From NCBI GenBank assembly GCA_036874045.1, contig JAZBRI010000011.1, positions 15,952,001 through 16,016,000 on the forward strand: 64,000 nt of DNA, read 5' to 3'. Of this stretch, positions 37,700-49,522 are shown piece after piece. Every line of letters begins with the position of its first letter. Positions within the stretch are counted from its first letter, which is position 1. This DNA comes from Cymodocea nodosa. Lineage: Eukaryota > Streptophyta > Magnoliopsida > Alismatales > Cymodoceaceae. The translations under genes were made by a program, and so were the position numbers. The notes under the pieces are model-generated. The model was not told where the DNA came from. It did not search any database and saw only the letters and a list, made by a program, of their open reading frames with translations.

Positions 37700-40090
37700 G
37701 AACTCGACTACCAAGGAATACAACATCCACATTCCTGGTACTCATGGCGAGCGCTTGCCACTTCGTTTTCGTTGGGATTGGTTTGGTGTTTTGTCTAATT
37801 CGTTTTTTTGTGCGGACCATATATATATACAATTTTACCCGAAGGCCTTTTGGATGTTCGTGTAACCCCAGGTCGCTTTTGATGATAAAAAAGCTCTCTT
37901 TAGTGGAATAGGGTTGTAAGTCTACTAGTTTTGTAGTTGAAAGGAAGTAATTTATGATCAATAATTTTGATGGCGGGTTGTCCTTATATCATGAGTTTGC
38001 CATCTAGGTTGCGATTTGCTTCAAGTGGTTGATGGCGACCGGCGAGTATGCAGTTCTTCATAATTATCGACATTAGAGTTGCATACTTTGTGTTTCTATG
38101 GTTATAGCTAAAGCTTCTACTTTTGATGGGACTTCACCGTAGAATGTGCTTGTTTCGTTTATCCTCACACGTGTATTGAAATTTGCTTTATCAGAGTAAT
38201 AGCGAGTACATGGGAGGGCGGCTATCAACATTTGGATAGCATTGAGTGATGACCCTGAATTCCTGACGAAGCAGATTCCTGGCTAAGTTGTTCTATTTCT
38301 TCTTTGTTAATATTAGCTAGCCCAGTTGATTTTTTAACTTACTTTATAGTGTATTTCATTGTTCGATGCCTTCTATTTGTCTTCGGTTTACGGTGATGAG
38401 TATTTTTCTATTCAGTGTATATTATAGTAGCATTACTTTTTCTTGGTATGATCAGTTAGATAACACTAATTTTGATGGTATATGGTTGCAATTGGTGTTT
38501 TTGCTCCTGTACATAATTTAAGGTTGTAATGCCACCTATCATGTACATCTACAAACCAAGCATACAATCAACTGTTGTCATAAGCCAATTTCGTTGTTCA
38601 ATTTTTTTCAATGGGTGAGAAAGAATAAAATGAAATTTCTGAGATTTTTCCAATTAATGTTGGTTGTTTAGTTGCTTCTGCTTATTGCAATACAAAGCAT
38701 CCTCAGGGTTATTTTGGGAAGCTACATGGTAAACAGTCCAGTAAGTTTTTTTTACCTGTTCTTCATTCGACCAATTGTATTTCTATATGAGCAACCTCTC
38801 TTAATTGTGAAACTTAATGCAGGTAGATTGAGTGAAAACTGTTATATCGGAAGAAGCCAAAAAATATGGTTGAGCAGTGAAGACACAGGAACATAAGGTA
38901 ATCCATCATTTCTTTGCTTTTCCTGATATTCGCCTTTTCTGAAATATCAGAAGAAAAAAAAATACAATTGGTATTACAGAGGATAGGGAGAATTTCTCTG
39001 CATTCCTTTCCAACTTTAGCACGATCACTTACAAAGACTCCAACATCCCGGGTTTTGCAATTCTAAAACAAGCATTTGCTGTTTATATATGGAGGGGTAA
39101 ATTTCCAATCCCCATATAATGAGAATTTGATTGTTGTTTGATGTCGCTGTCGTATATGGTGGGTAAATATTTGAAGATAACTTCATTTCCTATAACAAAG
39201 GGTGATGATACCTATACATCATGATAGTTTATCTCATGGCTTAGGATTGGTCTTGTCAAAATCATTTCTTTAAGGCATTCGAGTAGGCTTAGTTGTCAGG
39301 ACTTAGGACCCATATGGTTGTTTTTTTCGCATGATCATCTCTAGCTTTAAACAAGTAAAACACCCAGTTGATTTAACATCAATGTTCGGTGCTAACATCA
39401 GCCATGACATAAACTGCCTTCTCAACTTTCTCTTCTGAGAACCATCTTTCCAACCTTACTGATCAAGAGAAAATTTTTGAAAATTTAGTCCATCCAAAAA
39501 GAAAAAGGTCTTTGTTTTGTTCTCGAATGCTCTGAGTGGTATCTCTCAATTCCAGTTCTGATATCTTCCTCAGAAGATAATAAATCCCCATCCATTAACA
39601 TCTCGTGCAAGTGATTCATCTCCTCCGATTGGAAGTACTGCTGTGGAAAAGCTTTTTGTTCTTGTTTCGAACCACGCCATTCCATTTTACTATAAACCAG
39701 AGACACCTGCTACAAGGCTGAAGAAGGTTCCAAGCTTACAAGCAAAGGAAAAGAATCGTGCATTTTCTGCATCTTTTGAGTCATCCACTCCTACCATGGG
39801 ACAGAAGACCGAATTGAAAGGGTTTAGGGTTATAGTTAGGTAGAAGCCATTGGACTCCTACCTTGAAATCCATTTGGTAAGGAGTCAACTTCTTGTTACT
39901 TTTCCCCACTTGTAGTTTGGCAGACAAAGTCAAATAGTGGGATTTTATTGCAATTGCCCAACAACTCTGACATGAACGTCCCACCTTACAAGTCAAAAAC
40001 TAAGTCAGACAAAGTTCCATTTTGATCATTAGTCAGCATAGCTTAAATTATCTTCTTCTTTTTCTCAAGCTAAGCCTGGTATAATCATCC
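37700..40090. other. Intergenic region, nothing firmly recognised
   Basis: AT-rich with scattered short frames. A minus-strand frame at 39485-39706 (protein-like text with SEEMNHLHEMLMDGD) and a plus-strand frame at 39643-39843 have composition compatible with old coding sequence but no family I can name. Confidence 0.4.
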
Positions 40091-40093
40091 CGT

Positions 40094-40398
40094 TATTTCA
40101 GGTTGCACATACAAAGGGATACGTGCAAGTACTGGTTGTGGCATCAGAAAGCATGCCAGTAACAAAGTAAAGATTAAATAGAGTAAATGAAGACAATCCC
40201 CGAGACATTATCATCCATGACGTGTATAACTCTGGTGATCTCTGCAACTACCGTGCCAAGGAGTACTCACTCAGGCTGCTTACTTCTGGTTACAAGACAT
40301 CCAGAGATGTTGAACAGAAGACAACCACCAAGGAAATCATCAAATCACCACCGGGCATGAGAAATAGGAAGGGTGCGAAATTGTTGGGATCTTTGTAG
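40094..40398 (+). pseudogene. Unrecognised coding-like fragment with one internal stop
   Basis: One plus-strand frame runs from just after an acceptor-like TTTCAG (near 40102) to a TAG at 40396-40398, broken only by TAA at 40168-40170. It reads GYVQVLVVASESMPVTK, stop, RLNRVNEDNPRDIIIHD, then YNSGDLCNYRAKEYSLRLL and TTKEIIKSPPGMRNRKGAK. The balanced composition looks like real protein, unlike neighbouring frames. No ATG opens the second part. I do not recognise the family. It may be the last exon of a decayed gene copy or contain a sequencing error. Confidence 0.35.
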
Positions 40399-40399
40399 T

Positions 40400-42395
40400 C
40401 AATGCTCCAGAAGAGAAGGAAGAGAAAAGGTTTACAGATTATAATAGAAGGGAAGCTAGGCATTTTCTCCTTGATCGCTTTCTGTTCGGTGAGATGGCTA
40501 TTAGCGCTTCTACTTGTTCTGCTTTTTCATGTTGGCAGGAGCCATCATAACTCGAATGAATTACATTTTTGTGCTTTGTACTTGCATTAATCATTATGAA
40601 AGCCTGCGGCCACCTTATCTCATCTGGCCTACGGTTATTTCACGAGACCCCCAAGAAGGCTCGATATCTTTCTTTGCGTCCACGAGTGGTGGATCATGTG
40701 GAATTCTGGTCCAAAGGGCTGTCGTTTATTCTCATTGCTGGTATGAAAAGGAGCACCAGGAAAGATGTAGCCCCCATGTCGCGTATCAGAATCTATCGAT
40801 CCCACCCAACAAGCACTTGAAATTAAGGCAAAAAAGACAGAAGAAAAGCAACAATAGCAATTTTGCTGGCTCTACATTTCATCACGTAAAAAGCCAACTT
40901 AATGAATCAAATCTCGTGTACCATCATCAGTTTTATAAGTCTTTAACCAAGAGTTGATATCTAATAAAATTAACTATTTTCAAAAAGGGAAAACAAAAAA
41001 TCAAACCATATGAATTCTTCGTCATATGCAACTAGTGGCATCATCTAAAACAAGATCACACTTTTTAATACTGGCTTATTTAAAATTAAGTGTTTATCCA
41101 ATAAGACTACTTAATCCGGTTTATGAAAAAACCAAATAAATGCTTAACAGTTTATTTTACCATTTTTTAATCAATCATTTTCAAACCACTTATTTGATAA
41201 ACATGTTTTTTAATAACAAATTGGAATTCAATGGACGTTTTTCAAAAGCGACCTTTAAGAAGCAGGAAAAGGAAAGGAACGAGAAATGTGGTAAGAAGAA
41301 CAAAAGATGAATAGAAGAGTATTTGACAGCAAGATCAACTAAAAATAATCGATGTGTGACGAAATGAAATCGACCGGCTTATAAGATACATTCTCCCCCT
41401 CTATAAAACCAGCAACCAACTCAAATATTCTTACCCACGCCCTTTGTTCTTCACTCTCTTAAGCAAAATACCAATTTTTTTTTCAGGAATTGGTATAAAG
41501 ATGTGGTCGTGAATCATGCAATCTTCATGATGTTAACTACTTAAAATTGATTTATTCAAAATACCATGTTGATGGCATTAAATTATCTAAGTACGTCATC
41601 ACAGTGTGGTCATCATCCCCAAACCCCACAATACACACATCCAAGTACGCTACAACAGTTCTGATGCAGGAAACAAATGATTCCACCAGCTCATGACAAA
41701 ACCACGAGGTCTGATTGGACACCATGGAATCATCAAGGAGATGGAGTTCGATCTTCTTTCCTGGACCTGTGTCCGGGGCCTGACTTCCTGCTTTATTATG
41801 ATAGGGCTGGTACAGTGCAAAGAGAATGATATGATCGATTGATCTAACCAGTATATCATGGATTGGGAATCCAAGAGATAAAGACCATGATTTTGGAAGA
41901 TGCTTTCATTCCTGACCGAAACAGGGTAGAAAAGAAAAAGGGGGAAAGGAGGAGAGAACTCAAGTTGCTTTCGAATCGTCAGACCTCTTGAACTCATTCC
42001 ACTGCAACAGAAAACTCCAAAGAGGAAAAGAAAAAAAAGGCTATTGCTACAGATTGCAGACCTACAACAGTTTCTTCCAGAACAGTCTGATTCTTGCCAA
42101 AAAGAAGACCCATTACCTGCAACCAAAAGAGATAAGGACTTGAGAGCTGAAAAGGAAAGAACACCAACCAATCCTTCACAGTATAGTATGGGTGCATATT
42201 CTTCATCCTTTAACCACCGTGGATATGAACAAAGGCGAAGGTAAATCGCCGACAGCAACATAGATGGTCATCTGATCCATTGATGGATGAAACCCTGAAT
42301 TCGACACAGACAAAAATATTATCGGTATCGGAGCAAAAACAATGCGAAGGTAATCAAGCAATGCAAGGATTGAAAGGAACTTCAACCTTCAATTC
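40400..42395. other. Spacer and 3' flank of the MCTP gene
   Basis: No gene is supported. Plus-strand frames at 40402-40957 overlap one another and show no domain. A 203-codon minus-strand frame at 41650-42261 lies directly downstream of the MCTP stop codon, probably within or just past its 3' UTR, and has no recognisable content. Confidence 0.5.
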
Positions 42396-45386
42396 TCAGA
42401 TGAGCATATCAGATTTGGAAGGCAACCTCTTGTAGAAATTGACAGGAACAGAAGGCATTCTGGTTCGGAATTTTGGGTGGCGGAGGAAGTAAAGTCCAGC
42501 GATCACGGCGATCACCTGAACCGGTGTCACATAGAGGATCACAGCTAACATAAACGACAGGATTATGAAGAGTGAGGTGGCACGGGGGTCTCTCCAGCTG
42601 AGCAATGCAAGGGCTCTCTCCCCTTGAGTGGCCAGATCACCGACGACTGTTTGGACCCTTCCGGCGACGCTCCTTAGCCGATCGTACCTCATGCGAATCA
42701 TGTCGGGGGGTCTCGACGAGGGAAAAGTTTCGAATTCTTCGTCGAGTTCGTCAGGATGTACTGACTCAGCATGGGATAGCTTGGTGTCCATGTGGGGTGG
42801 GTGTCGCGGCCGGAACCGATAGTTCCATATCCCAATCATGAACATGTAGATGAAAATCGTGGACAGTATGAGCTCCGGGTAGCACACCAGTATCAGGAAT
42901 AGCACATGAACGAGAATTGTGGTCACGGGATTCCGCCAAGAGCAGATGTTGTCAAGCCACTTGGCAACGGCAACCATGCCGGAGAGCAGGGAGGTGATCC
43001 GGTAGAAGTTGGCCTTGCTCCTCCTCAAGCTCCACATGTGGGAGTCCACGTCGAGCATATATTCAACGGCCTCCCTCCGCAACGGTGGCTCGGATCGCGA
43101 TAGCCGGGCGGCGACGATCTGCATTGCTTGGTGTCGAAGGTAATCGAGGTGCATCACAGAGATGGGCTGTACGTAGTGCATCTTGGGGAGCAAAGGCTTG
43201 GCGTAGAGGCTGATCATATTGACCCAAGCGGTGCAGGTGAAGCGCACTGCAAGGTGGAGCTCGCCGGTCTTCTTCAGGCCAGATGGCTGGAAGACCAGAA
43301 GTGGATAGTAATGGGTGTAGATGCGATCGGCTTGCAAGGTCGACAGGCGGATTCGGACCTTCCCAATTCTCTGGTCCCTGACGTCGTCCTTGCTGCCGTC
43401 GATATGACAGTTGTCGAAGACGCCGATGGTGATGACGGTGCAGGGATCGAACACTTCCCAGGTGTACTGCTCGTTCCATTTGGGGCAGAGCGTGTCCAGC
43501 AGCGTCCTCGTCCGAACCCACTTCGGCCCGTATTTGGCCACGCAATACGCGTCCGTCCGACTGCTCTTGGCCTTCATCGCCATTAGATTCCTGGCGCTCA
43601 GAATTCCAACCTCCAGTACTCCGACGCTCTGCTTCCGGAGGTGCCTAGCGAACGGACGTAGATCGCTGCTGTAATGGGTGGACTCATCTAGGACGTGGTA
43701 CCCCGCATCCAGGCAGAGCCTCAGGTGGATCTTGCTGGAGAACTTCGCTTCCTTCTTCTTCTCTCCGCCTTCCTCGACGGCAGTCGAGCTAGGTCTGTCG
43801 AGACTGAACCATCTTGGATCGGTGAGCTTGCAGTGGTCCAGCCTCATCTGGGCAACGCTCACCGGGAGCACCACCCTCCCCATTGGTTCGTCTTTCCCGG
43901 GCCCGATCCGGTCGTCGACCGTGATGATCAGTGGCTCGTCGAAGGGCTCCGACGCGACGAACATCAGTTCTTCGTTCCAAGTTGGGTTGACGGTGTGAAT
44001 AGCCGAGGACCTGGTCAACCTAATCTGGTTCCCGAGCTGAATCTTGACGCACGGGACGGGCGCACGGCCCCGATCTGACGGGACCAAGTCTTGGGCCTCG
44101 ATGACGTGAACCCGGAGGTAGCAGAGCTTCGGCGAGAAGTATACCTTCGATCTTGTGTGCGCAAGGCCTTCGAGGTTCACCGAGTGCGCGTCGGAATGCC
44201 ATGCCTCTGGGAACGCCTCGTCGGCCTGAGTCCCCACCCACACCCCCAACATGATCTCCCCCTTGTCCTTGATACCCTTCTTGTCCTCCAATCGGTACCA
44301 CTGCGGAGCCAGGGGACTGTCCGGGGGCACGCGGAGCGGAACCTCCGACAACTCGAACAGGACACGGCCGACGAAATCGTCCTTTATGAAGTCCTTATCT
44401 TTCACCGCAACCTCGAGGAGATTGGATTGGATCCTCTCCTTGGAGAAGGCAAACACCTGCCTCCACACCGGATTCTGCACTTTGTCCAGGTGCTTGGTCT
44501 TCCCCTTGTAGTTCCCAAGCTTCACCTCCACGTACGGGTCGAGGCTGCCGGTGACGTCCATGGCCGGGAGGTCCTTGGCCTTCACGACATTGACGTAGAG
44601 GTAGTGCATCTGCTCCACCAAGTCGTAGGTGCTGCTCACCTTGTCCCCTCTCAATCCAAGCCGTCCGGCGAGAGGTGGGCTGGTCTCCACCAACGCGAAT
44701 TCTGAATTCTGCGATGGTGGTCTTAGGGCTTGCATGTGGTGGATCACGGCAGAAGGCGGAGGCGGCTCCGGCCGGGCGTAGTGCATCTTCACCACCGGCT
44801 TTTCCTTCACCCGTGGCTCGGATCCAATTGAGTGAAAGGTGTGCGTCGCTCTCTCCGCCGACGCCTTCTTCTTACTCTGCTTCTCCGGCTGCTTCTCCTC
44901 CTCCACAACATCACGAACCACAGGCACAGAATCTCCAAGCCGCTGCTGTTGTTGTTGTCCTACCTCCTGCAACTTTTCCTGGACCACATTGGGAATATCA
45001 GCAACAACATAGAGCTTCAACCCAATCTCACCCCGAATATGCGAGAAAATCCCGCGCTTGTCAAGCGGACACCGGCGAGCAGCAGCGTCAGGCGCAGACC
45101 CAGCAACAGAAGCGCCAGATACGCGAACGCGGCCGAGGAAATTCCGGTGGTGCCCACCTCCCCGGTCATTGTACACCGACACATCGACGGTGGAGTCCGG
45201 GAGGAGAGACGGGTCAGCGACGTTGAACACAAGGGTCTCATTCCACACAGGGTTGAGGTCTCGGGCCTTGGTCTGCGTCCGCTGGCGCTGCTCGTTGAAC
45301 TCCACCTCCACGAAGGCGCTGGCAGACCCTTGCCCATCCTTGGGCATAAGGTCGAAGGCATCCAACACCTCCACCACCAGCTTCAT
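42396..45386 (-). CDS. Multiple C2 domain and transmembrane region protein (MCTP), QUIRKY-like
   Basis: Endoplasmic reticulum-plasma membrane tether family acting at plasmodesmata, linked to cell-to-cell signalling and trafficking. A single uninterrupted 996-aa frame; MCTP genes are commonly intronless. Four C2 domains: A about 1-105 (MKLVVEVLDAFDLMPKDGQG), B about 259-375 (YLYVNVVKAKDLPAMD, GSLDPYVEVKLGNYKG), C about 421-540 (YLRVHVIEAQDLVPSD), D about 588-710 (GVLEVGILSARNLMAMK, RTDAYCVAKYG). A Gln/Lys/Pro-rich linker separates A and B. The C-terminal plant PRT_C region has two hydrophobic segments, about 819-851 and 937-968. Four C2 domains including the N-terminal C2A place it nearer QKY/MCTP15-type members than the three-C2 FTIP1 type. 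C2C has fewer of the expected acidic Ca-binding residues (SDRGRAPVPCVKIQLG), so it may not bind calcium. Start chosen as the first ATG, which gives the conserved KLVVEVLDA opening. Confidence 0.96.
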   Translation of the reverse strand: MKLVVEVLDAFDLMPKDGQGSASAFVEVEFNEQRQRTQTKARDLNPVWNETLVFNVADPSLLPDSTVDVSVYNDRGGGHHRNFLGRVRVSGASVAGSAPDAAARRCPLDKRGIFSHIRGEIGLKLYVVADIPNVVQEKLQEVGQQQQQRLGDSVPVVRDVVEEEKQPEKQSKKKASAERATHTFHSIGSEPRVKEKPVVKMHYARPEPPPPSAVIHHMQALRPPSQNSEFALVETSPPLAGRLGLRGDKVSSTYDLVEQMHYLYVNVVKAKDLPAMDVTGSLDPYVEVKLGNYKGKTKHLDKVQNPVWRQVFAFSKERIQSNLLEVAVKDKDFIKDDFVGRVLFELSEVPLRVPPDSPLAPQWYRLEDKKGIKDKGEIMLGVWVGTQADEAFPEAWHSDAHSVNLEGLAHTRSKVYFSPKLCYLRVHVIEAQDLVPSDRGRAPVPCVKIQLGNQIRLTRSSAIHTVNPTWNEELMFVASEPFDEPLIITVDDRIGPGKDEPMGRVVLPVSVAQMRLDHCKLTDPRWFSLDRPSSTAVEEGGEKKKEAKFSSKIHLRLCLDAGYHVLDESTHYSSDLRPFARHLRKQSVGVLEVGILSARNLMAMKAKSSRTDAYCVAKYGPKWVRTRTLLDTLCPKWNEQYTWEVFDPCTVITIGVFDNCHIDGSKDDVRDQRIGKVRIRLSTLQADRIYTHYYPLLVFQPSGLKKTGELHLAVRFTCTAWVNMISLYAKPLLPKMHYVQPISVMHLDYLRHQAMQIVAARLSRSEPPLRREAVEYMLDVDSHMWSLRRSKANFYRITSLLSGMVAVAKWLDNICSWRNPVTTILVHVLFLILVCYPELILSTIFIYMFMIGIWNYRFRPRHPPHMDTKLSHAESVHPDELDEEFETFPSSRPPDMIRMRYDRLRSVAGRVQTVVGDLATQGERALALLSWRDPRATSLFIILSFMLAVILYVTPVQVIAVIAGLYFLRHPKFRTRMPSVPVNFYKRLPSKSDMLI

Positions 45387-45579
45387 GGTGTTGAGCTTGG
45401 TAGAGGGGAAACTAGGGTAAGGAAGGGAAAGGCGGTGACTTGGGTGGTGGCGGCGGGTGCGGCGGCGATGTTGCTGGGGTTGGGGTGTGACGGTGGAGGT
45501 GGAGTGAGTTGGTATTGGAGTAAAGTAGAGGTGGGAAGGCGAGGTGGCTGAGAATGAGGTAGCATGTGTGATTTTCTTA

Positions 45580-45588
45580 TATTTATAC
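45580..45588 (-). promoter_or_regulatory. TATA box of the MCTP gene
   Basis: Minus-strand TATAAATAT lies about 195 bp upstream of the MCTP start codon, implying a leader of roughly 160 bases. A second TATA-like run lies a few bases further upstream. Confidence 0.5.
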
Positions 45589-45593
45589 TTATA

Positions 45594-45620
45594 TTTCTTC
45601 TTCTTCTTCTTCTTCTTCTT
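45594..45620. repeat. (TTC)n microsatellite upstream of the MCTP TATA box
   Basis: Nine TTC units directly upstream of the putative TATA box; length variation here could change promoter spacing only upstream of the core. Confidence 0.85.
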
Positions 45621-48600
45621 TATTTTTAAAGTAAATTAATTTATTAAAAATAATTTCATTGACAAAAAAATCGTCAACATTGAAATTTTAATAAATGTAA
45701 AAATAATCCTAAAAAAAGGTAATTGAATTTTTTTTGTCGTATCTGGGCATGGGTGGGATCATGTCCTGTTTAATTGTTTGCTTAAAGAAAAAAGTTTTAA
45801 CATTGCACAGGTACTTAACCTTGTTAAGGGTGTTGTCTACAGTGCCTGCAAAAGTTTTTAGATAAATTAAACATTGAATACCTTATATCTAAATCTTTGA
45901 AAATTGAACAAATATTGTTTAAATGGTACAGAGAACCAAACTAAAAAATATTACGGTTGAGTAACTTAAAGAGGAGCGCACGAGATGGAGTGAAAAATCA
46001 TCAATCACTGCTAGATAATACAAAAATGTCAAACCAGCATCCATCATCTACAGAAATGTCGGCCAGATCCAAAGGTTCCAGCCATGCTTTTGGGGGGGTA
46101 CAAAAGTCACACTCCGAAGCGCTCTCCTTTTGCCCTGGTCTCTTAATAAATCGCACCCACGTTGCTACTGCTCTGAGGCGTGGGAGTACAAGGGAGGTTG
46201 CTCTGCCTTTGTAGTTTTGTGGATCCATCTTGGTTGATTGATGCACTCGACTGGTTTCTCCAGGGAATCACAGGGAACTCCTCGTGTTGGAGATCGTCTC
46301 CTTTTACCTTTGCGTAAACCCAAAATATCTCCAGAGAAGAAAAATTCCCCGTTCAGATGAGTAGGAAAGGTTGATGGTAAGTGGGACTTTATCTATTTGC
46401 TTTGATCTCCACCAGCAATACAATATAATACGAAGGAAAATGTCTCCCCCTGCTTTGTGGCATTTGACACATATACCCTGCTCTGATCTCTTTTTCTTCA
46501 ACTAGTTCTACACTCCTCTCATTCTTTCCCTTCTTCCTTTTCCTCTTTCCTTCTTCTTTACCGAAAAGGTGGCATCTCTCATTCTTAGCTGGGACATCAC
46601 ATCGCCTCTGGTCTCTTTTCTCATTCTTATTTCCGTTGGGTGCATTTTGTTGCGGTCTTATATATCAAACCATGGTCCCGCAGGAAAGAAAAAACTGAGA
46701 TGGGTTTCGTTTCGTTTCTTTTCAAGGTAAGAAATGATCGAGGTAGCCGGGATACGTGTATCTAATCTGCACATATCATCAGTTTAAGTTTGATGAAATC
46801 AATGTAATCGATTAAATTTCTTAGGTTCCTTCCCGGCCTGTGAGTCCCAAGACCGGCATCCTTTTCTCTCTGGTGTATGATTGATCAAGACTGAGCTCCA
46901 TCTTCATTGTTAGCTACACTTCCACATCATCCCATCGTTAAAGAGTGTGGTCCAAGTCTTGCATATCCTCTTGGATTGGTAGTTGCGTTGAAAGAGCAAC
47001 AACTCCTCTCCAAGAGAGATCGTTTGGTAGACCAGACCATCAGTGTTTGCAAACAATAAAGATGATGTTTTCCAAACAAGTTGGAAAATGTATATGGTTT
47101 TTCTCAATATTATAAATTACCATATCTGATATCTTTTCTACGTAGATCTGGAAATGGGTCGACAAGTTATGATGATATTAACCTTATTAAACATTACGAG
47201 CTCACTGAAATTTAATTGCTTTGTGGGGATAAAGGTATGATTATAGTAACCTTACTGATAATTTACTCACAAGCAATACTTTCTGTTCCAATCCTACAAC
47301 CACGGCCATATTTTGTCTATCATTTAATTTTAAGGATACTAAATTCGAATATCCACAGCAATTTTTATCATAGATCCCAAACCCCCCCCTCTTTCCTTTT
47401 TTTTTTTTACCACGGTCATCAAGTCAAAAGTCTGCTTTTTCAATAACGATAATTTGTATGCTTATAAAAATTTAAATTTTGAAGAAATTGCGGATACGGT
47501 TAATGTTCGACCAATCTGTTGGCTTTATTTCCGGTAGATGACGTGTTCTGTTTAATTACGGGTTTACCACAATCAATGCGTCTTTTTCTTTTTTAAAAAA
47601 AATTTATTACGCGGGTGGAAAGTATTATTAATACGTTTGACGCCGGATACGCAACGCACGTACATGCGATGGATGGCCGTATATTAATCCAGAATAAATT
47701 TCAGTAGTTCGATTAATTAAGATGGTGATATTCCTTCGTTATCAGAAAATCGTAACGTTTCATTATCCGAATATTGTGCGGTCTTCCGTTGCATACCAAA
47801 TCGACCCGCGGATTAATTACCGCGTATGCACGTAACGCTGGAAGCCAACCAGCTCACTAGCTATTTCGTGGATTTCAATTATTAAAGAGAGAAGAACGAA
47901 CGACGTCAACATTATAATCCCCCTCGAAATCTGCCAGAAAATTCCCTGCGTAATGTTTTCGTTAAACCCATCAAATCACCGGTAACAAAATAAGATAATT
48001 TAAGACTTAAAGAGTTCAATTCTAAACAAAAACGACATCCAAACTGCTTTCAAGTTCGATACAGAACCCTTACACTACACTTGCCCTCTTGCCCTCTTGC
48101 CCTTACATTACATAAATGCTGATCACCACACATTCAATTCAATTCAATTCATTTCATCAGATAGAAATGTTCAGAATTAGGTCCACAGACTTCATACCCT
48201 CCAAAAGGAGCATCAGCAGCGTGCAGAAGCCGGGACCAGTTTCCCCACCTTAGCTACTACCATTTCAGCCGGTTCACAATATATATATGTTCTTTGTGAA
48301 ATATCTTTGATAATAAAGAAAGAGATTCGTCATGTATTATCCTTAGACGTGACACTTTTCCTAACCATGGTGGTAGACAGCAGATTCCATGAACCAAGTC
48401 AAACGAGCAATAACTGATTACCTACCACTGATGCAAGTATATATGCCACCGGACATCCAGTTTCCACAGCATATATATATAGTCTGTGGTGATCTCCAGA
48501 TTAATAATTATTGCTCATGCAACCGAACCCCCCTGCAGCATGTGAGACCTCATCTCAATAACAAACTAATTATTGATTCATTGATTGATGTTCAGGTAGT

Positions 48601-49034
48601 TTAAGGGTCAGACAACAGCAAGCAGAGACAAACATGCAGTTCACCAAAACCAGCACGAGTTAGGGCTCCAGAAGTGATTGGTGGTATCGGAGGGTTGGCA
48701 AAATAGGAAATAAATATGTCTCAACGATAGATTGATGTATAATACCTCACTCTGGGCAGTGGTCTGCCTGAGCTCAGGAAGTTGCATGGATCGATCTCTA
48801 CATGACAGGTTATGAGCGGTGGTCCGCCTAAATAGCCCAACCCTTCCTGTAACTTTCCTGACTTCTTAATAGTTTGCTGCAACAATGATACAAGACAGTG
48901 CATTATTAAGATAATTAAAAAACTTATTATTATTCTTTTGATTAGAGTTCGAACTTTAGAATTAAGGAGGTATCTTTTTAACCATCACATCTTATGTTCC
49001 AAGATGGTCTATCAAAATTCGATATTGAAGAGAA
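45621..49034. other. Intergenic region, nothing firmly recognised
   Basis: No gene, tRNA or transposon domain recognised. It includes short tandem repeats (a ttgccctc-like unit at about 48078-48103 and ttcaa units at 48131-48150) and a possible foldback segment at 48754-48861. Short frames such as 45957-46214 and 47216-47446 have no supporting features. Confidence 0.5.
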
Positions 49035-49214
49035 TGTTGGAAGAGATCCAAGGATATCATTGAGAAAATCCTTCGATACAATCACAAATCTACAGAATAT
49101 ATTTAAGAGAGAATGAAGAAAAGCAACAACAACTTCTTCTTTTTAATACCAATTACAACATCATTACACCCATTTAAATAAAAATACATACATCCATACA
49201 ACACATCTCATGAG
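49035..49214 (-). repeat. 3' LTR of the outer Copia, distal part
   Basis: Ends (minus strand) CTCTTCCAACA, matching the end of the right LTR at 57519. Shared blocks include gaatatatttaagaga and the segment around 49036-49050. It is interrupted at 49214 by the inner element and resumes at 53859. Confidence 0.75.
49210..49214. repeat. Target site duplication ATGAG, left copy
   Basis: ATGAG directly before the TG of the inner 5' LTR; the same five bases follow the CA of the inner 3' LTR at 53859-53863. Five base pairs is the usual Copia duplication length. Confidence 0.9.
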
Positions 49215-49453
49215 TGTTGAGTGTAATTTAGGTCGTGTGTGTTTGTGGTGGTGTGCCGACGTAAATGGTGATTGTGTGTTAGTCTGTGGTTATGGTAACC
49301 GTAACATATATGGTGTATGTATGTGTTTGAAAGAGATGAAGTGACAAAAAAGAACAACCGGTGATGGTTTCACAGTGCTAGCGTGTGTTTTCCTTTCTCT
49401 ATCTTCTTCTCGGTCCTTGAGTTCTAAAAACTCAAAAGGCATTAGCATTAACA
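49215..49453 (+). repeat. 5' LTR of the inner Copia
   Basis: 239 bp, starts TGTTGAGTG and ends TTAACA. Compared with the 3' LTR it carries about 19 extra bases (tcacagtgctagcgtgtgt region near 49371-49390) and roughly ten substitutions. Confidence 0.93.
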
Positions 49454-49455
49454 TC

Positions 49456-49467
49456 TGGTATCAGAGC
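49456..49467 (+). other. Primer-binding site of the inner Copia
   Basis: TGGTATCAGAGC two bases after the 5' LTR, complementary to the 3' end of initiator methionine tRNA, the usual primer of plant Copia elements. Confidence 0.9.
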
Positions 49468-49522
49468 GGAGATTATTGATCAGGGAGTGTTGTTGTGCGT
49501 GCGTCGTTGCTACGTCGAAGAG

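Noticed and set aside
41650-42261. 203-codon minus-strand open frame just downstream of the MCTP stop codon
   Set aside because: No domain, odd Leu/Ser/Cys-rich composition, and position inside the probable 3' UTR; overlapping frames on the other strand are equally open.
44091-45551. Several 150-240-codon plus-strand frames opposite the MCTP gene
   Set aside because: Antisense shadows of a GC-rich coding sequence; no independent domain or promoter signals.
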